64,000 nt of DNA from Kitasatospora setae KM-6054 (lineage in GTDB: Bacteria; Actinomycetota; Actinomycetes; Streptomycetales; Streptomycetaceae): positions 3,410,001 to 3,474,000 of the forward strand of contig NC_016109.1 of the NCBI RefSeq assembly GCF_000269985.1, written 5' to 3'. The position numbers and the translations under genes were made by a program. Below are positions 43,196 to 50,803 of this stretch, piece after piece. Each line of letters opens with the position of its first letter. Position 1 is the first letter of the stretch. Below the pieces are notes generated by a model that worked only from the letters and a program-made list of their open reading frames with translations, had not been told where the DNA came from and ran no database searches.

Positions 43196-43338
43196 TTGAG
43201 ACGGGGATCTCCCGACCGCCCCGACCCGACCTTGGCAGGGTGCCGCACACCCGGGAACCGCCTGGGGGATCATTGACCGACCGCCCATCTCTCCCCCACA
43301 CCGGGCGGGCCACCCGACGAGCAGAAACGGCCGACACC

Positions 43339-43914
43339 ATGAGCAGCGGCGAGGACAGCGGCGAACGCAACCCCTTCGCGCCCCCTCCGCCCGGCGCACC
43401 CGACCAGCCCTGGCAGCCCCGCACCCCGCACCCCGACCAGCGGCGACCGGACGGCCGGACCGACGAGGACCACCCCCAGCCGCAGCGCGGCCCCCAGCCC
43501 GCCCCGAAACTCGACCCGGCCGACCCGTCCCACCGCGCGGCCCGCAACGCCCTCTACTCCGGCTTCGCCGCCCTGATCACGGCGCTCTTCACCCTCTACT
43601 GGCTGGCGTTCCCGCTGGCGCTGCTTGCCGTCTGGTACGCCGTCACCGTCCTGCGCACCCCCGCCGAGCCCGTCACCGACCCCTTCACCCCGCGCCCGGT
43701 CCGCCCCCAGGTCCCCGCCGCCCTCGGCGCCCTGATCACCGGCGGCCTCGCCCTGGTCATCTCGGTCAGCGCCTTCACCGTCCAGATCGCCTACCGCGAC
43801 TACCTCAGCTGCCTCGACAACGCCGTCACCCAGGAAGGCAGCCACAGCTGCGCCCAGGACCACGACGCCCCGGCCTGGCTCAGCGACCTGATGTCCGCCG
43901 ACGACAAGCGGTAA
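43339..43914 (+). CDS. DUF-type membrane protein with Pro-rich N-terminus
   Basis: 191 residues: a Pro/Asp/Gln-rich hydrophilic region (1-80), two or three helices (LYSGFAALITALFTLYWLAF..., AALGALITGGLALVISVSAF) and a short extracytoplasmic tail with two Cys (DYLSCLDN...SHSCAQDH) that could form a disulfide. Streptomycete genomes have a similar gene beside purN. Function unknown. ATG 43339; the longer ORF start at 43240 overlaps promoter sequence. Confidence 0.75.
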   Translation: MSSGEDSGERNPFAPPPPGAPDQPWQPRTPHPDQRRPDGRTDEDHPQPQRGPQPAPKLDPADPSHRAARNALYSGFAALITALFTLYWLAFPLALLAVWYAVTVLRTPAEPVTDPFTPRPVRPQVPAALGALITGGLALVISVSAFTVQIAYRDYLSCLDNAVTQEGSHSCAQDHDAPAWLSDLMSADDKR

Positions 43915-43931
43915 CCCGCAGTCACGGCAAC

Positions 43932-43960
43932 GCCCCCGACCACGAGAACCGGCCGGGGGC
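43932..43960. terminator. Weak hairpin between convergent genes
   Basis: 7-bp arms GCCCCCG / CGGGGGC with a 15-nt loop, 18 nt past the membrane protein stop. Confidence 0.4.
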
Positions 43961-43973
43961 GCCACCCACTCGC

Positions 43974-44996
43974 TCAGACCGCGCCGGCGAAAGCGCTCCA
44001 CGCGGAGACCGGCACCGTCAGGTACGCGCCCTCGGGGTCCTTGCTGTCACGCACCAGCACCACGCCGGCGGACTCCGCGAAGGCGGTGCTGATCTCGACG
44101 CACGCGCCGCCGCTGTCGGAGTAACTGGACTTGAACCAACTGGCCTTGGGCAGGTCAACAGGAAGCATGTTGCATAGATCCTTCCGAACCTTGCTGATCA
44201 GCACGAGCGAGTCAGCCGGGGGGAGTGCTTCAGCCTGCAGTCGATGATAGTCGTCCACCCAGCCCGCCACGATTTCGCTTTCGCGTTCGACATAACCTCG
44301 TTGATGCGTCTCGGTGTATCCCACCAACGATCCGTCAGCCATCGTCAGGAGATAAACCGGCTGCCGGTACGGACGCCTCGCTCCACCGGCGAAGGGCATG
44401 ACCTGGAGGATGACGTTGGGTCGCGCGGACAGCTCGGCCAGCCAGGCAAGTTGCCGGGCCGCCACCTCGGGGGATCCGATCACCGTACGGATGCAGCTCT
44501 CGTCCAGCACCATGTGCAGTTCCGGCGGATTCGGCAGACTCAAGGGCGCCTGCCGGCCGAGCAGCACTCCGACTCGTTCGGCGGCCTGCTCTACGGTCAC
44601 GGCCCCACGCTCCACATAGCTGCCGTGAACCGCTCGCGCGAACTCTTCCGTCTGGGCGATTCCCGGGGAAATCCCGATCTCCCACACCCGAATTCGGCGG
44701 GCTGTCGCCTCCAGGCCGACGTACTCCGGGAACCCCTCGTAGAACGCGGTGTGGCCCAGCATCCACCACGCGCCCTCCAGCGCGCCCGCCGCGCCGAGCG
44801 CGCGGTCGACGTCCCGGACGAACTCGACCGGGGGGCGGCGCTTGCCGTTCTCGATCAGGGAGACGTACGCGCCGGTGTAGCCGGCCCGGTGGCCGAGTTG
44901 CTCCTGGGTGAGGCGTTCGCGTCGGCGCCGCTCGCGGAGTTGCCAGCCGAAGGCCGCGAGTGGGGATGACGAGGGGTCAAGTCGGTTGATCCGCAC
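43974..44996 (-). CDS. XRE-DUF5753 regulator fused to DUF397
   Basis: 340 residues in one uninterrupted frame. Residues 1-75: XRE HTH (RRRERLTQEQLGHRAGYTGAYVSLIENGKRRPP). About 90-270: DUF5753 domain (WEIGISPGIAQTEEFARA..., NVILQVMPFAGG, ETHQRGYVE). From Met277: a complete 64-residue DUF397 protein (MLPVDLPKASWFKSSYSDSG...). In most actinomycetes these are two genes (WhiJ/BldB-type pairs). Here the junction codon is TGC (44174-44172) where one base change would give TGA; GGAAGGA lies upstream of the internal ATG (44168), so DUF397 may still also be made alone. Regulates its own promoter, by analogy. Confidence 0.85.
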   Translation of the reverse strand: MRINRLDPSSSPLAAFGWQLRERRRRERLTQEQLGHRAGYTGAYVSLIENGKRRPPVEFVRDVDRALGAAGALEGAWWMLGHTAFYEGFPEYVGLEATARRIRVWEIGISPGIAQTEEFARAVHGSYVERGAVTVEQAAERVGVLLGRQAPLSLPNPPELHMVLDESCIRTVIGSPEVAARQLAWLAELSARPNVILQVMPFAGGARRPYRQPVYLLTMADGSLVGYTETHQRGYVERESEIVAGWVDDYHRLQAEALPPADSLVLISKVRKDLCNMLPVDLPKASWFKSSYSDSGGACVEISTAFAESAGVVLVRDSKDPEGAYLTVPVSAWSAFAGAV

Positions 44997-45019
44997 GCGC
45001 GTTCCCGCCTATTCAACTC

Positions 45020-45034
45020 AATCAAGTGTTGATT
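45020..45034. promoter_or_regulatory. Inverted repeat in the XRE / small-gene divergent promoter
   Basis: AATCAA-GTG-TTGATT in an AT-rich patch between the XRE-DUF397 gene and the 45104 gene. Likely autoregulatory operator of the XRE protein. Confidence 0.45.
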
Positions 45035-45103
45035 AGAAACGCTTCCGATCGTAGCCAGCGATGCCGATGCTGGTGACGCAACGGAGAAAGATCGGAGCAC
45101 ACG

Positions 45104-45307
45104 GTGAGCGAACGGGATGGGCCGTACCTGCCTTCCGGCGTCGGCGAGTTGGTGCTGGACCGGGAGTCCGGGGAGGTCGTCCGCTTCATGGGTGAGTGGG
45201 GCGGTCTGCTGTGGGTGCGCCCGGTCGGCGGCGGTACCGAAACGGAGGTCCGCCGGGACGGGTTGGCGCGAGTGGAAGCGAACTCGGAGGGGGAGCAAGG
45301 GTGTTGA
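45104..45307 (+). CDS. Small hypothetical protein, first of three coupled genes
   Basis: 67 residues: VGELVLDRESGEVVRFMGEWGG, WVRPVGGGTETEVRRDGLARV. Small beta-rich protein of a type found beside XRE/DUF397 pairs in streptomycetes. GTG 45104. Overlaps the next gene by 7 bp. No known function; divergent from the XRE-DUF397 fusion. Confidence 0.65.
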   Translation: MSERDGPYLPSGVGELVLDRESGEVVRFMGEWGGLLWVRPVGGGTETEVRRDGLARVEANSEGEQGC

Positions 45308-45564
45308 CGCCGGAGGACGGGCCGCCGGATGGGAGTCCGGCCGAGCGGGCGGCGCGGATCGGCGGGGCGCTGCACCGGCTGACCGGGCGGGAGCCGGTGG
45401 TCGAGCAGGTCGGGGGCGGGGCGTTCCGGGTCACCGCCCGGGTGACGGGGCTCCCGGACGAGGCGGTGGCGGCGGCGGTGCTCGGGGTGCTGCGGACGGG
45501 CGACCGGTTCGGGCACAGCAGGACGGGGCGCTGGGAGCGGCTGTGGGCGGAGGTGGGGGCGTGA
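45301..45564 (+). CDS. Small hypothetical protein, second of three coupled genes
   Basis: 87 residues: DGSPAERAARIGGALHRLTGREPVVEQVGGGAFRVTARV..., then FGHSRTGRWERLWAEVGA. Predicted alpha-beta; not recognised. GTG 45301 follows GGGGAG by 5 nt and overlaps the upstream coding end; its stop overlaps the next GTG (GTGA). Confidence 0.6.
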   Translation: MLTPEDGPPDGSPAERAARIGGALHRLTGREPVVEQVGGGAFRVTARVTGLPDEAVAAAVLGVLRTGDRFGHSRTGRWERLWAEVGA

Positions 45565-45869
45565 CGCCGGTCGAGTACTACCCGCACGGCCTGCCGGGGC
45601 TGGACTGGCACGCGGTCGGCGACGACCCGGACGGGGTGGTGCTGGCGAGTTCCCGCCACGGGGTGGCCATCGCGCGGGCGACGGACCCCCGGAAGGTGCT
45701 GTTCGTGAACCCCGACGAGTGGGCGGACCTCCGCCACGCGATCAAGCAGGGCCACTGCGACCACCTGCTCGGGGACCGCCTGCTGTGCGCGGATCCGACG
45801 GGCGGCGGCCAGTCCGGCCCGGGCGGCGGTCAGTCCGGTTCGGCCGGGGTGACGAAGCCCGACTCGTAG
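45561..45869 (+). CDS. Small protein with DUF397-like pattern, third of three coupled genes
   Basis: 102 residues. WHAVGDDPDGVVLASSRHGVAIARATDPRKVLFVNPDEWADLRHAIKQG resembles the DUF397 order (activity motif, VAVRDSKDP, W-containing helix), though divergent; the C-terminus is a Gly/Gln/Ser tail. Its last 40 bp overlap the 3' end of the convergent response-regulator gene. May be a DUF397-related partner of the divergent regulator (inference). Confidence 0.6.
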   Translation: MTPVEYYPHGLPGLDWHAVGDDPDGVVLASSRHGVAIARATDPRKVLFVNPDEWADLRHAIKQGHCDHLLGDRLLCADPTGGGQSGPGGGQSGSAGVTKPDS

Positions 45870-46493
45870 GCGGCGATCACCGCCTGGGTGCGGTCCCGGG
45901 CGCCGAGTTTGCCGAGGACGGCGCTGACGTGGGTCTTCACGGTCTGGACGCCGAGGTGCAGTTGGGCGCCGATCTCGGCGTTGGACAGGCCGCGGGCCAT
46001 CAGCCGCAGCACCTCTCCCTCCCGGCCGGTCAGGCCGGCCCGGGCGACGGCGCCGCCGTCGGCGGCGTGCCCGGCCCGGGCGGCGGCGAGGCGGCGGATC
46101 GCGGCCGGGAAGAGCAGCGTCTCGCCGGTGGCGGCCAGCCGGACGGCCTGGACGACCTCGGCGGGGCGGGAGCGCTTGAGCAGGAAGCCGTCGGCGCCCG
46201 CGCGCAGCGCCTCGTACACGTAGTCGTCGGCCTCGAAGGTGGTGACCACCAGGATCTTCGGGGGCCGGTCGGTGCCGCGCAGGATCGCCCGGGTCGCGGC
46301 CAGGCCGTCCAGGCCGGGCATCCGGACGTCCATCAGCACCACGTCCGGGCGCAGCGAGCGGGCCAGGGCGAGCGCCTCGGCGCCGTCGGCGGCCTCGCCG
46401 ACGACCTGGACGTCCGGTTGGGCGTCGAGGACGGCGCAGGCCGCAGCGGATCAGTTCCTCGTCGTCGACCAGCAGCACCTTGATCACCGTCAC
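45830..46493 (-). pseudogene. NarL/LuxR response regulator, frameshifted
   Basis: The N-terminus VTVIKVLLVDDEELIRCGL starts at GTG 46493 (overlapping the kinase TGA), but the rest (VLDAQPDVQVVGEAADG..., VVLMDVRMPGLDG, then LuxR HTH LTGREGEVLRLMARGLSNAEIGAQL) is in another frame. Around 46433-46438 GGCCTGCGCC would need two more bases (CGCGCC) to keep frame, so a GC dinucleotide appears lost after residue 20. If real, no full-length regulator is made and an internal GTG/ATG product would lack the first receiver strand. A sequencing error in a GC repeat is the alternative. Confidence 0.75.
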
Positions 46494-47620
46494 CGGCCCA
46501 ACCGTAGCGGCAGCCGCACCCGCAGCAGCCAGTCCGGCCCGTCCGGTCCGGCCGCGCAGTCGCCGCCGAGCAGCACGGCCCGTTCGCGCACGCCGCGCAG
46601 CCCCTTGCCGCCGCCTCTGCGTGAACTCCCGCCGCCGGTACGGGCGTTGCGGCATTCGAGTTCCAGCGTTCCGGCGTCGAGCGCGGCCCGGATCCGGATC
46701 GGGGCGCCGGGCGCGTGCCGCAGCGCGTTGGTGACGCCCTCCTGGAGGATCCGGTACGCCTCGCGGGACAGCACGCCGGGCAACTCGGCCGCCCGGACGT
46801 CGAGTCGGGCGTCGACGGGGCTGCCGGCGGCGGTCGCGGCGGCGAGGATCTCGGCGGCGCGGTCCAGTCCGGGCCGTTCGGTGGCGGCGGCGTCCGGGGT
46901 CTCGCGCAGCAGCACCAGCATCCGCTCCAGGTCGTCGAGGGCGCGCCGCCCGGTGGTCTCGATCGCCGCCAACGCCCCTTCCCGGAAAGCCTGGTCGGGG
47001 ATCTCGCGGGCCGCGCCCGCCTGCACGACGGTGACCGTCAGCGCGTGCCCGATCGAGTCGTGCAGTTCGCGGGCCAGCCGGTTGCGCTCCAGCAGCCGCT
47101 CGGCCCGGGCCTCGGCGGCGGCCAGCCGCTCCACCCCGGACGGCCCCAGCAGCCGTACCGCCAGGGCGAGTTGGAGCCGCCCGGCCCACACCACCAGCCA
47201 GAGCAGGGCGAAGGCGGCCGGCGGCGCGAGCAGCGGCAGGTCCGCCGCCGCCCGGACGACCGCCACCGTCGCCGCACCGAGCAGCACACTCAGGGCGACC
47301 CGGGCGACCAGCCAGCACGCCGTCCGCCCCCGGTCGGCCCAGCCCGCCGACGGCGCGACCCCGATCTCCTCCTCCCGGGCGGGCCCGAGCAGCAGCCGCG
47401 CCTGCACCCCCTCCCCGCGCCGCACCCCGGGCACCAGCGCCACCAGGCAGAGCAGCGGCACGTCCAGTCCGACCGCCCCCAGCACCACCCGCCCGGTCGG
47501 CACCCCCTCCGTCCCCGGGTACACCAGCAGCAGCACCCCGGCGAACACCAACCCGACCATCAGGTGCAGCCAGCGGGTGTACGTGACGGGGCGCAGCAGC
47601 GGGGCGAGGAGTGCGGGCAT
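46490..47620 (-). CDS. NarL-type sensor histidine kinase
   Basis: 376 residues. N-terminus has 4-6 helices (LMVGLVFAGVLLLVYPG; VARVALSVLLGAATVAVV), then a HisKA_3 dimerisation helix with phospho-acceptor His187 (ARELHDSIGHALT) and a HATPase domain (GVTNALRHA N-box, GGKGLRGVRERAVLLGG G-box). Membrane-embedded sensing, no large extracellular loop. GTGA overlap with the response regulator. The kinase looks intact although its partner is frameshifted. Confidence 0.88.
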   Translation of the reverse strand: MPALLAPLLRPVTYTRWLHLMVGLVFAGVLLLVYPGTEGVPTGRVVLGAVGLDVPLLCLVALVPGVRRGEGVQARLLLGPAREEEIGVAPSAGWADRGRTACWLVARVALSVLLGAATVAVVRAAADLPLLAPPAAFALLWLVVWAGRLQLALAVRLLGPSGVERLAAAEARAERLLERNRLARELHDSIGHALTVTVVQAGAAREIPDQAFREGALAAIETTGRRALDDLERMLVLLRETPDAAATERPGLDRAAEILAAATAAGSPVDARLDVRAAELPGVLSREAYRILQEGVTNALRHAPGAPIRIRAALDAGTLELECRNARTGGGSSRRGGGKGLRGVRERAVLLGGDCAAGPDGPDWLLRVRLPLRLGR

Positions 47621-47703
47621 CCGGCCATCCTGCCCCGCCGCGGGGCCGCCCGGTGGGGCCGTCCGGCTGGCCCGCCGGACTCGGTGGGCTTGACGGGCCA
47701 GAT

Positions 47704-47722
47704 GATTAGCCGCCATATTACT
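47704..47722. promoter_or_regulatory. MarR operator-like site 1
   Basis: GATTAGCCGCCATATTACT just upstream of the MarR gene start, 13 of 19 matches to the site at 48309. Confidence 0.4.
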
Positions 47723-47725
47723 TCC

Positions 47726-48247
47726 ATGAGCCAGGACCCCGACCACACGTCCGCCCAGCCGACGCTGGACCAGGCCGCCCGCCAGATCCGGCACTACGGG
47801 CTGACCGCCGACCCGCAGTCGGTCCTGGTGATGGTCCGGCTGATGGCCGCCGGGGCCCGGCTCGGGCAGGCGGCCGAGGCGCACTTCGGCCGGTTCGGCC
47901 TCTCCACCGGCCGCTACCGGCTGCTCGCCGACCTGGAGGACTGCGGCGGCGAGAAGTCGCCGTCGCAGCTGGCCGCCGGGCTCGGCGTCTCGCGGGCCAC
48001 GGTGACCGGCCTGGTGGACGGACTGGAGCGGGACGGCCTGGTGGCCCGCCGCCCCTCCCGGGAGGACGGCCGGGCCAGCGTCGTGGTGCTGACGGCGCGC
48101 GGCGCGCAGCGCCTGCGAGAGATGGCGCCCGAGCACTTCCGGCGCCTGGAGGCGGTGGTCGGCGGCCTCACCGAGGCCGAGCGCGGGACGTTCCTGGAGC
48201 TGCTGGAGCGGATCGCGCGCGGCATCGGGGAGCTGACCGCCGAATAG
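47726..48247 (+). CDS. MarR family transcriptional regulator
   Basis: 173 residues. Winged-helix: FGLSTGRYRLLADLEDCGG, KSPSQLAAGLGVSRATVTGLVDGLERDGLVARRPSREDGRASVVVLT (recognition helix and wing) and helical dimerisation ends. ATG 47726 preferred; an in-frame ATG at 47702 overlaps the operator-like site. Similar sites upstream of itself and of 48346 suggest it represses both. Confidence 0.88.
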   Translation: MSQDPDHTSAQPTLDQAARQIRHYGLTADPQSVLVMVRLMAAGARLGQAAEAHFGRFGLSTGRYRLLADLEDCGGEKSPSQLAAGLGVSRATVTGLVDGLERDGLVARRPSREDGRASVVVLTARGAQRLREMAPEHFRRLEAVVGGLTEAERGTFLELLERIARGIGELTAE

Positions 48248-48272
48248 CGGGCACCCCGCACCGCCCCATGCG

Positions 48273-48296
48273 GCCCCGCCGATCGGCGGGGCTTTT
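48273..48296 (+). terminator. Intrinsic terminator with T-run after the MarR gene
   Basis: GCCCCGCC-GATC-GGCGGGGC followed by TTTT (48293-48296), the only hairpin here with a clear T-run. Confidence 0.85.
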
Positions 48297-48308
48297 CATC
48301 GCCCATAT

Positions 48309-48327
48309 GGTTAGGCAGCTAATTACT
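48309..48327. promoter_or_regulatory. MarR operator-like site 2
   Basis: GGTTAGGCAGCTAATTACT, containing the dyad TTAG-GCAG-CTAA, 19 bp upstream of the 48346 start. Confidence 0.5.
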
Positions 48328-48345
48328 GCCTCGGGGAGGAACCGC

Positions 48346-48819
48346 ATGACCAAGGACGACCGACACCGAGCCCAACCCGCCGACGGCCCACCGCCGTTCG
48401 CGCTCTGGCGGGAGGCCGCGACGGCCTACGCCGCCCCGGCGCTGACCGCGGGCGCCGGCGCGCTCATCGGCGGGAACACCGAACTGCTACGGGCCGCCGG
48501 CACCTCGATCGCCGGCACCTCGGCCGTGGTCGCGCTGCTGGCCGGCGGCTGGCTCCAGCTCTCCGGCCGGCGCCGCCCGACCCGGCCCGGCCGCCGGGCC
48601 CTGCTCTCGCTGGCCGGCGCCGCGCTCGCCGCCGCCCCGGCCCTCGCCCTCGGCTGCGCGGCCCGGCGCTGGCTGCCCGACTGGACCGGACTCCCCGGCG
48701 GGCCCTGGCTCGACCGGCTCCCGCTCGACCTGCCGCTGTCCGCGGCGCTCGCCGCCGCGATCGTCGGCTGGCGCTGGCGCGGCCGGTTCACCACCCACCC
48801 CTCGAAGGGAAAGCGATGA
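48346..48819 (+). CDS. Small membrane protein, MarR-controlled
   Basis: 157 residues, three to four helices (YAAPALTAGAGALIGG; GTSAVVALLAGGWLQL; LSLAGAALAAAPALALG; LPLSAALAAAIVGW). GGGGAGG precedes ATG 48346. Overlaps the next gene (ATGA), so the two form one unit. No family recognised. Confidence 0.7.
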   Translation: MTKDDRHRAQPADGPPPFALWREAATAYAAPALTAGAGALIGGNTELLRAAGTSIAGTSAVVALLAGGWLQLSGRRRPTRPGRRALLSLAGAALAAAPALALGCAARRWLPDWTGLPGGPWLDRLPLDLPLSAALAAAIVGWRWRGRFTTHPSKGKR

Positions 48820-49682
48820 TCATCGTGATGGGAGCCACCGGCTCGACCGGCGGCGCACTGGTACGCAGCCTGACCGGCGGCGCGGTGCCCTGCCGGGCGC
48901 TCAGCCGCGAACCGCACCGGCTGCGCGCCCGCCTCGGCCCGGCGGCCGACCCGCTGGTCGAGGTCCGCGCCGCCGACGCGGCCGACCCGGAATCGCTGCG
49001 CGCCGCGTTCCGCGGCGGCCGCCAGCTCTTCCTCACCATGGAGAACGGCCCCCGGCAGGTCGAGTTCGAACTGCGGGCCGTCGCCGCCGCCCTGGACAGC
49101 GGCATCGACCACATCGTCAAGATCTCCTCCCCCGCCGCCGAACCGGACTCCCCGGTCGCGATCGCCCGCGGCCACCACACCGTCGAGACCCGGCTGCGCG
49201 CGGCCGGCGTCACCGCCACCGTGCTGCGCCCCTACGCGTTCATGCAGAACCTGCTGCCGCTCGGGCCGGGCGTCGCCCGCGCCGGGCTGATCACGAGCGC
49301 GATGGGCCACGCCCCGTGCAACTACGTCGACTGCCGGGACATCGGCGACGTGGCCGCCGCCGTCCTCACCCGGCCCGAACTGGCCGGCGGCACCCACACC
49401 CTGACCGGCGCCGAGACCTGGTCCTTCGACCGGCTCGCCGACCTGCTCGGCCGCCTGCGCGGCACCCCGGTCCGCCACCTGGACCTGACCCCCGCCCAAC
49501 TGCGCTCCCACCTGACCACCGACCGCGGCCTGCCGGACTGGCTGGCGGCCCACGTCGCCGAGATCCAGCACCTCGCCCTCACCCGCCCCGAACACCCCAC
49601 CGACACCGTCACCCGCCTGCTCGGCCGCGCCCCGCGCGGACTGGAGCCCTTCCTCACGGAGCACCTCGACACCTTCCGCTAA
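48816..49682 (+). CDS. NmrA-like NAD(P)-binding protein
   Basis: 288 residues of the atypical SDR / NmrA family: MIIVMGATGSTGGALVRSL gives the GxxGxxG loop; DHIVKISSPAAEPDSP, RPYAFMQNLLPLG and NYVDCRDIGDVAAAVLT are family blocks. Related proteins (QorB-like) reduce quinones or sense NADPH. It is coupled to a membrane protein and lies behind a MarR operator, a layout common for electrophile or phenolic stress responses (inference). Confidence 0.82.
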   Translation: MIIVMGATGSTGGALVRSLTGGAVPCRALSREPHRLRARLGPAADPLVEVRAADAADPESLRAAFRGGRQLFLTMENGPRQVEFELRAVAAALDSGIDHIVKISSPAAEPDSPVAIARGHHTVETRLRAAGVTATVLRPYAFMQNLLPLGPGVARAGLITSAMGHAPCNYVDCRDIGDVAAAVLTRPELAGGTHTLTGAETWSFDRLADLLGRLRGTPVRHLDLTPAQLRSHLTTDRGLPDWLAAHVAEIQHLALTRPEHPTDTVTRLLGRAPRGLEPFLTEHLDTFR

Positions 49683-49740
49683 GCCTCGCGGAGCGGCGGG
49701 AGCGGCCGGGGCGCCAGGGCCGGCGGAGGCGGTGGTCAGG

Positions 49741-49796
49741 GCGGCCGGGGCTTTCGAACCGCCGACCTCCGCCTTGTCAGGGCGGCGCTCGGCCGC
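49741..49796 (-). other. tRNA-Val(GAC)-like relic lacking a D arm
   Basis: On the minus strand a 7-bp acceptor-like stem (GCGGCCG / CGGCCGC) encloses a perfect anticodon arm CCGCC-CTGACAA-GGCGG (anticodon GAC), AGGTC and a GGTTCGAAA T-loop. The T-stem has two mismatches and there is no D arm or CCA. I read this as a degenerate tRNA fragment, not a working tRNA. Confidence 0.4.
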
Positions 49797-49894
49797 TCCC
49801 TCTCAGGAGGGAGGGGAACCACCCCTGCGCGGGATCCGGCCGCTCCCGGGCCGGCGGTTGACTCGGAACAGGCAACCGGCAGAGGGGAGTTCCC

Positions 49895-50803
49895 GTGATC
49901 GAGGTCCGCGACCTGACCAAGGCGTACGGCGGGCGGACGGTCGTGGACGGCCTGACGTTCCGGGTCGAGCCGGGGCGGGTGACCGGGTTCCTGGGGCCGA
50001 ACGGGTCGGGCAAGTCGACGACGCTGCGGATGGTGCTGGGCTTGGACCGGCCGACGTCCGGCGCGGCGCTGGTGGACGGGCGGCCGTACGCCGCGCTGGA
50101 GCGTCCGCTGTGCCGGGTCGGCGCGCTGCTGGACGCCCAGGCGCCGCACCCGGGCCGGACCGCGGCCGGGCACCTGCGGTGGATCGCCGCCTCGCACGCG
50201 CTGCCGGCCCGCCGGGTCGGCGAGGTGCTGGCCGGGGTCGGCCTCGCCGAGGTCGCCGGCCGCCGGATCCGGACCTTCTCGCTGGGCATGCGCCAGCGCC
50301 TGGGCATCGCGGCGGCGCTGCTCGGCGACCCGGCCGCGCTGCTGCTGGACGAGCCGGTGAACGGCCTGGACCCGGAGGGCATCCGGTGGATCCGGGAGTT
50401 GCTGCGCCGGCTCGCGGGCGAGGGCCGGGCGGTGCTGGTCTCCTCGCACCTGATGGCGGAGATGGCCGTCACCGCCGACCGCCTGGTGGTGATCGGCCGG
50501 GGCCGGCTGCTCGCCGACTCCTCCACCGACGCGTTCCTGGCCCGGCACGGCCGCCGCCGGGTCCGGGTCCGGGCCGTCGACCCGGCCGCGCTGGCCGCGC
50601 TGCTCGCCACCGCCCACCCGGACGCGGTGCCCGCCGGCGACGGCGCGTTCGACGTCCCGGACGCCGACCCCGGCCGGCTGGGCGCGCTGGCCGCCGAGCA
50701 CCGCGTGGTGCTCGTCGAACTGTCCGTCACCCACGACACCCTCGCGGAGACCTTCATGCGGATGACCGCCGACACCGTCGACTACCGGGCGGTGCCGGCG
50801 TGA
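49895..50803 (+). CDS. ABC exporter ATP-binding protein
   Basis: 302 residues, single NBD of the drug/bacitracin exporter (CcmA/BcrA-like) class: Walker A GPNGSGKST, Q-loop, signature FSLGMRQRLGIAAALLGDP, Walker B LLLDEPVNGLDPEG, switch His in SSHLM. The C-terminal extension (about 215-302) is typical of DrrA-like proteins. GTG 49895 with GAGGGGAG upstream. Stop overlaps the permease start. Confidence 0.9.
   Translation: MIEVRDLTKAYGGRTVVDGLTFRVEPGRVTGFLGPNGSGKSTTLRMVLGLDRPTSGAALVDGRPYAALERPLCRVGALLDAQAPHPGRTAAGHLRWIAASHALPARRVGEVLAGVGLAEVAGRRIRTFSLGMRQRLGIAAALLGDPAALLLDEPVNGLDPEGIRWIRELLRRLAGEGRAVLVSSHLMAEMAVTADRLVVIGRGRLLADSSTDAFLARHGRRRVRVRAVDPAALAALLATAHPDAVPAGDGAFDVPDADPGRLGALAAEHRVVLVELSVTHDTLAETFMRMTADTVDYRAVPA

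Noticed and set aside
42983..43338. ZTP (pfl) riboswitch before purN
   Set aside because: Such riboswitches are known before purH/folD in actinobacteria, but I could not find the conserved core on the minus strand.
44994..45001. ACGCGCGT core at the XRE gene start codon
   Set aside because: No matching flanks, overlaps the start codon and the gene is unrelated to nucleosides; expected by chance.
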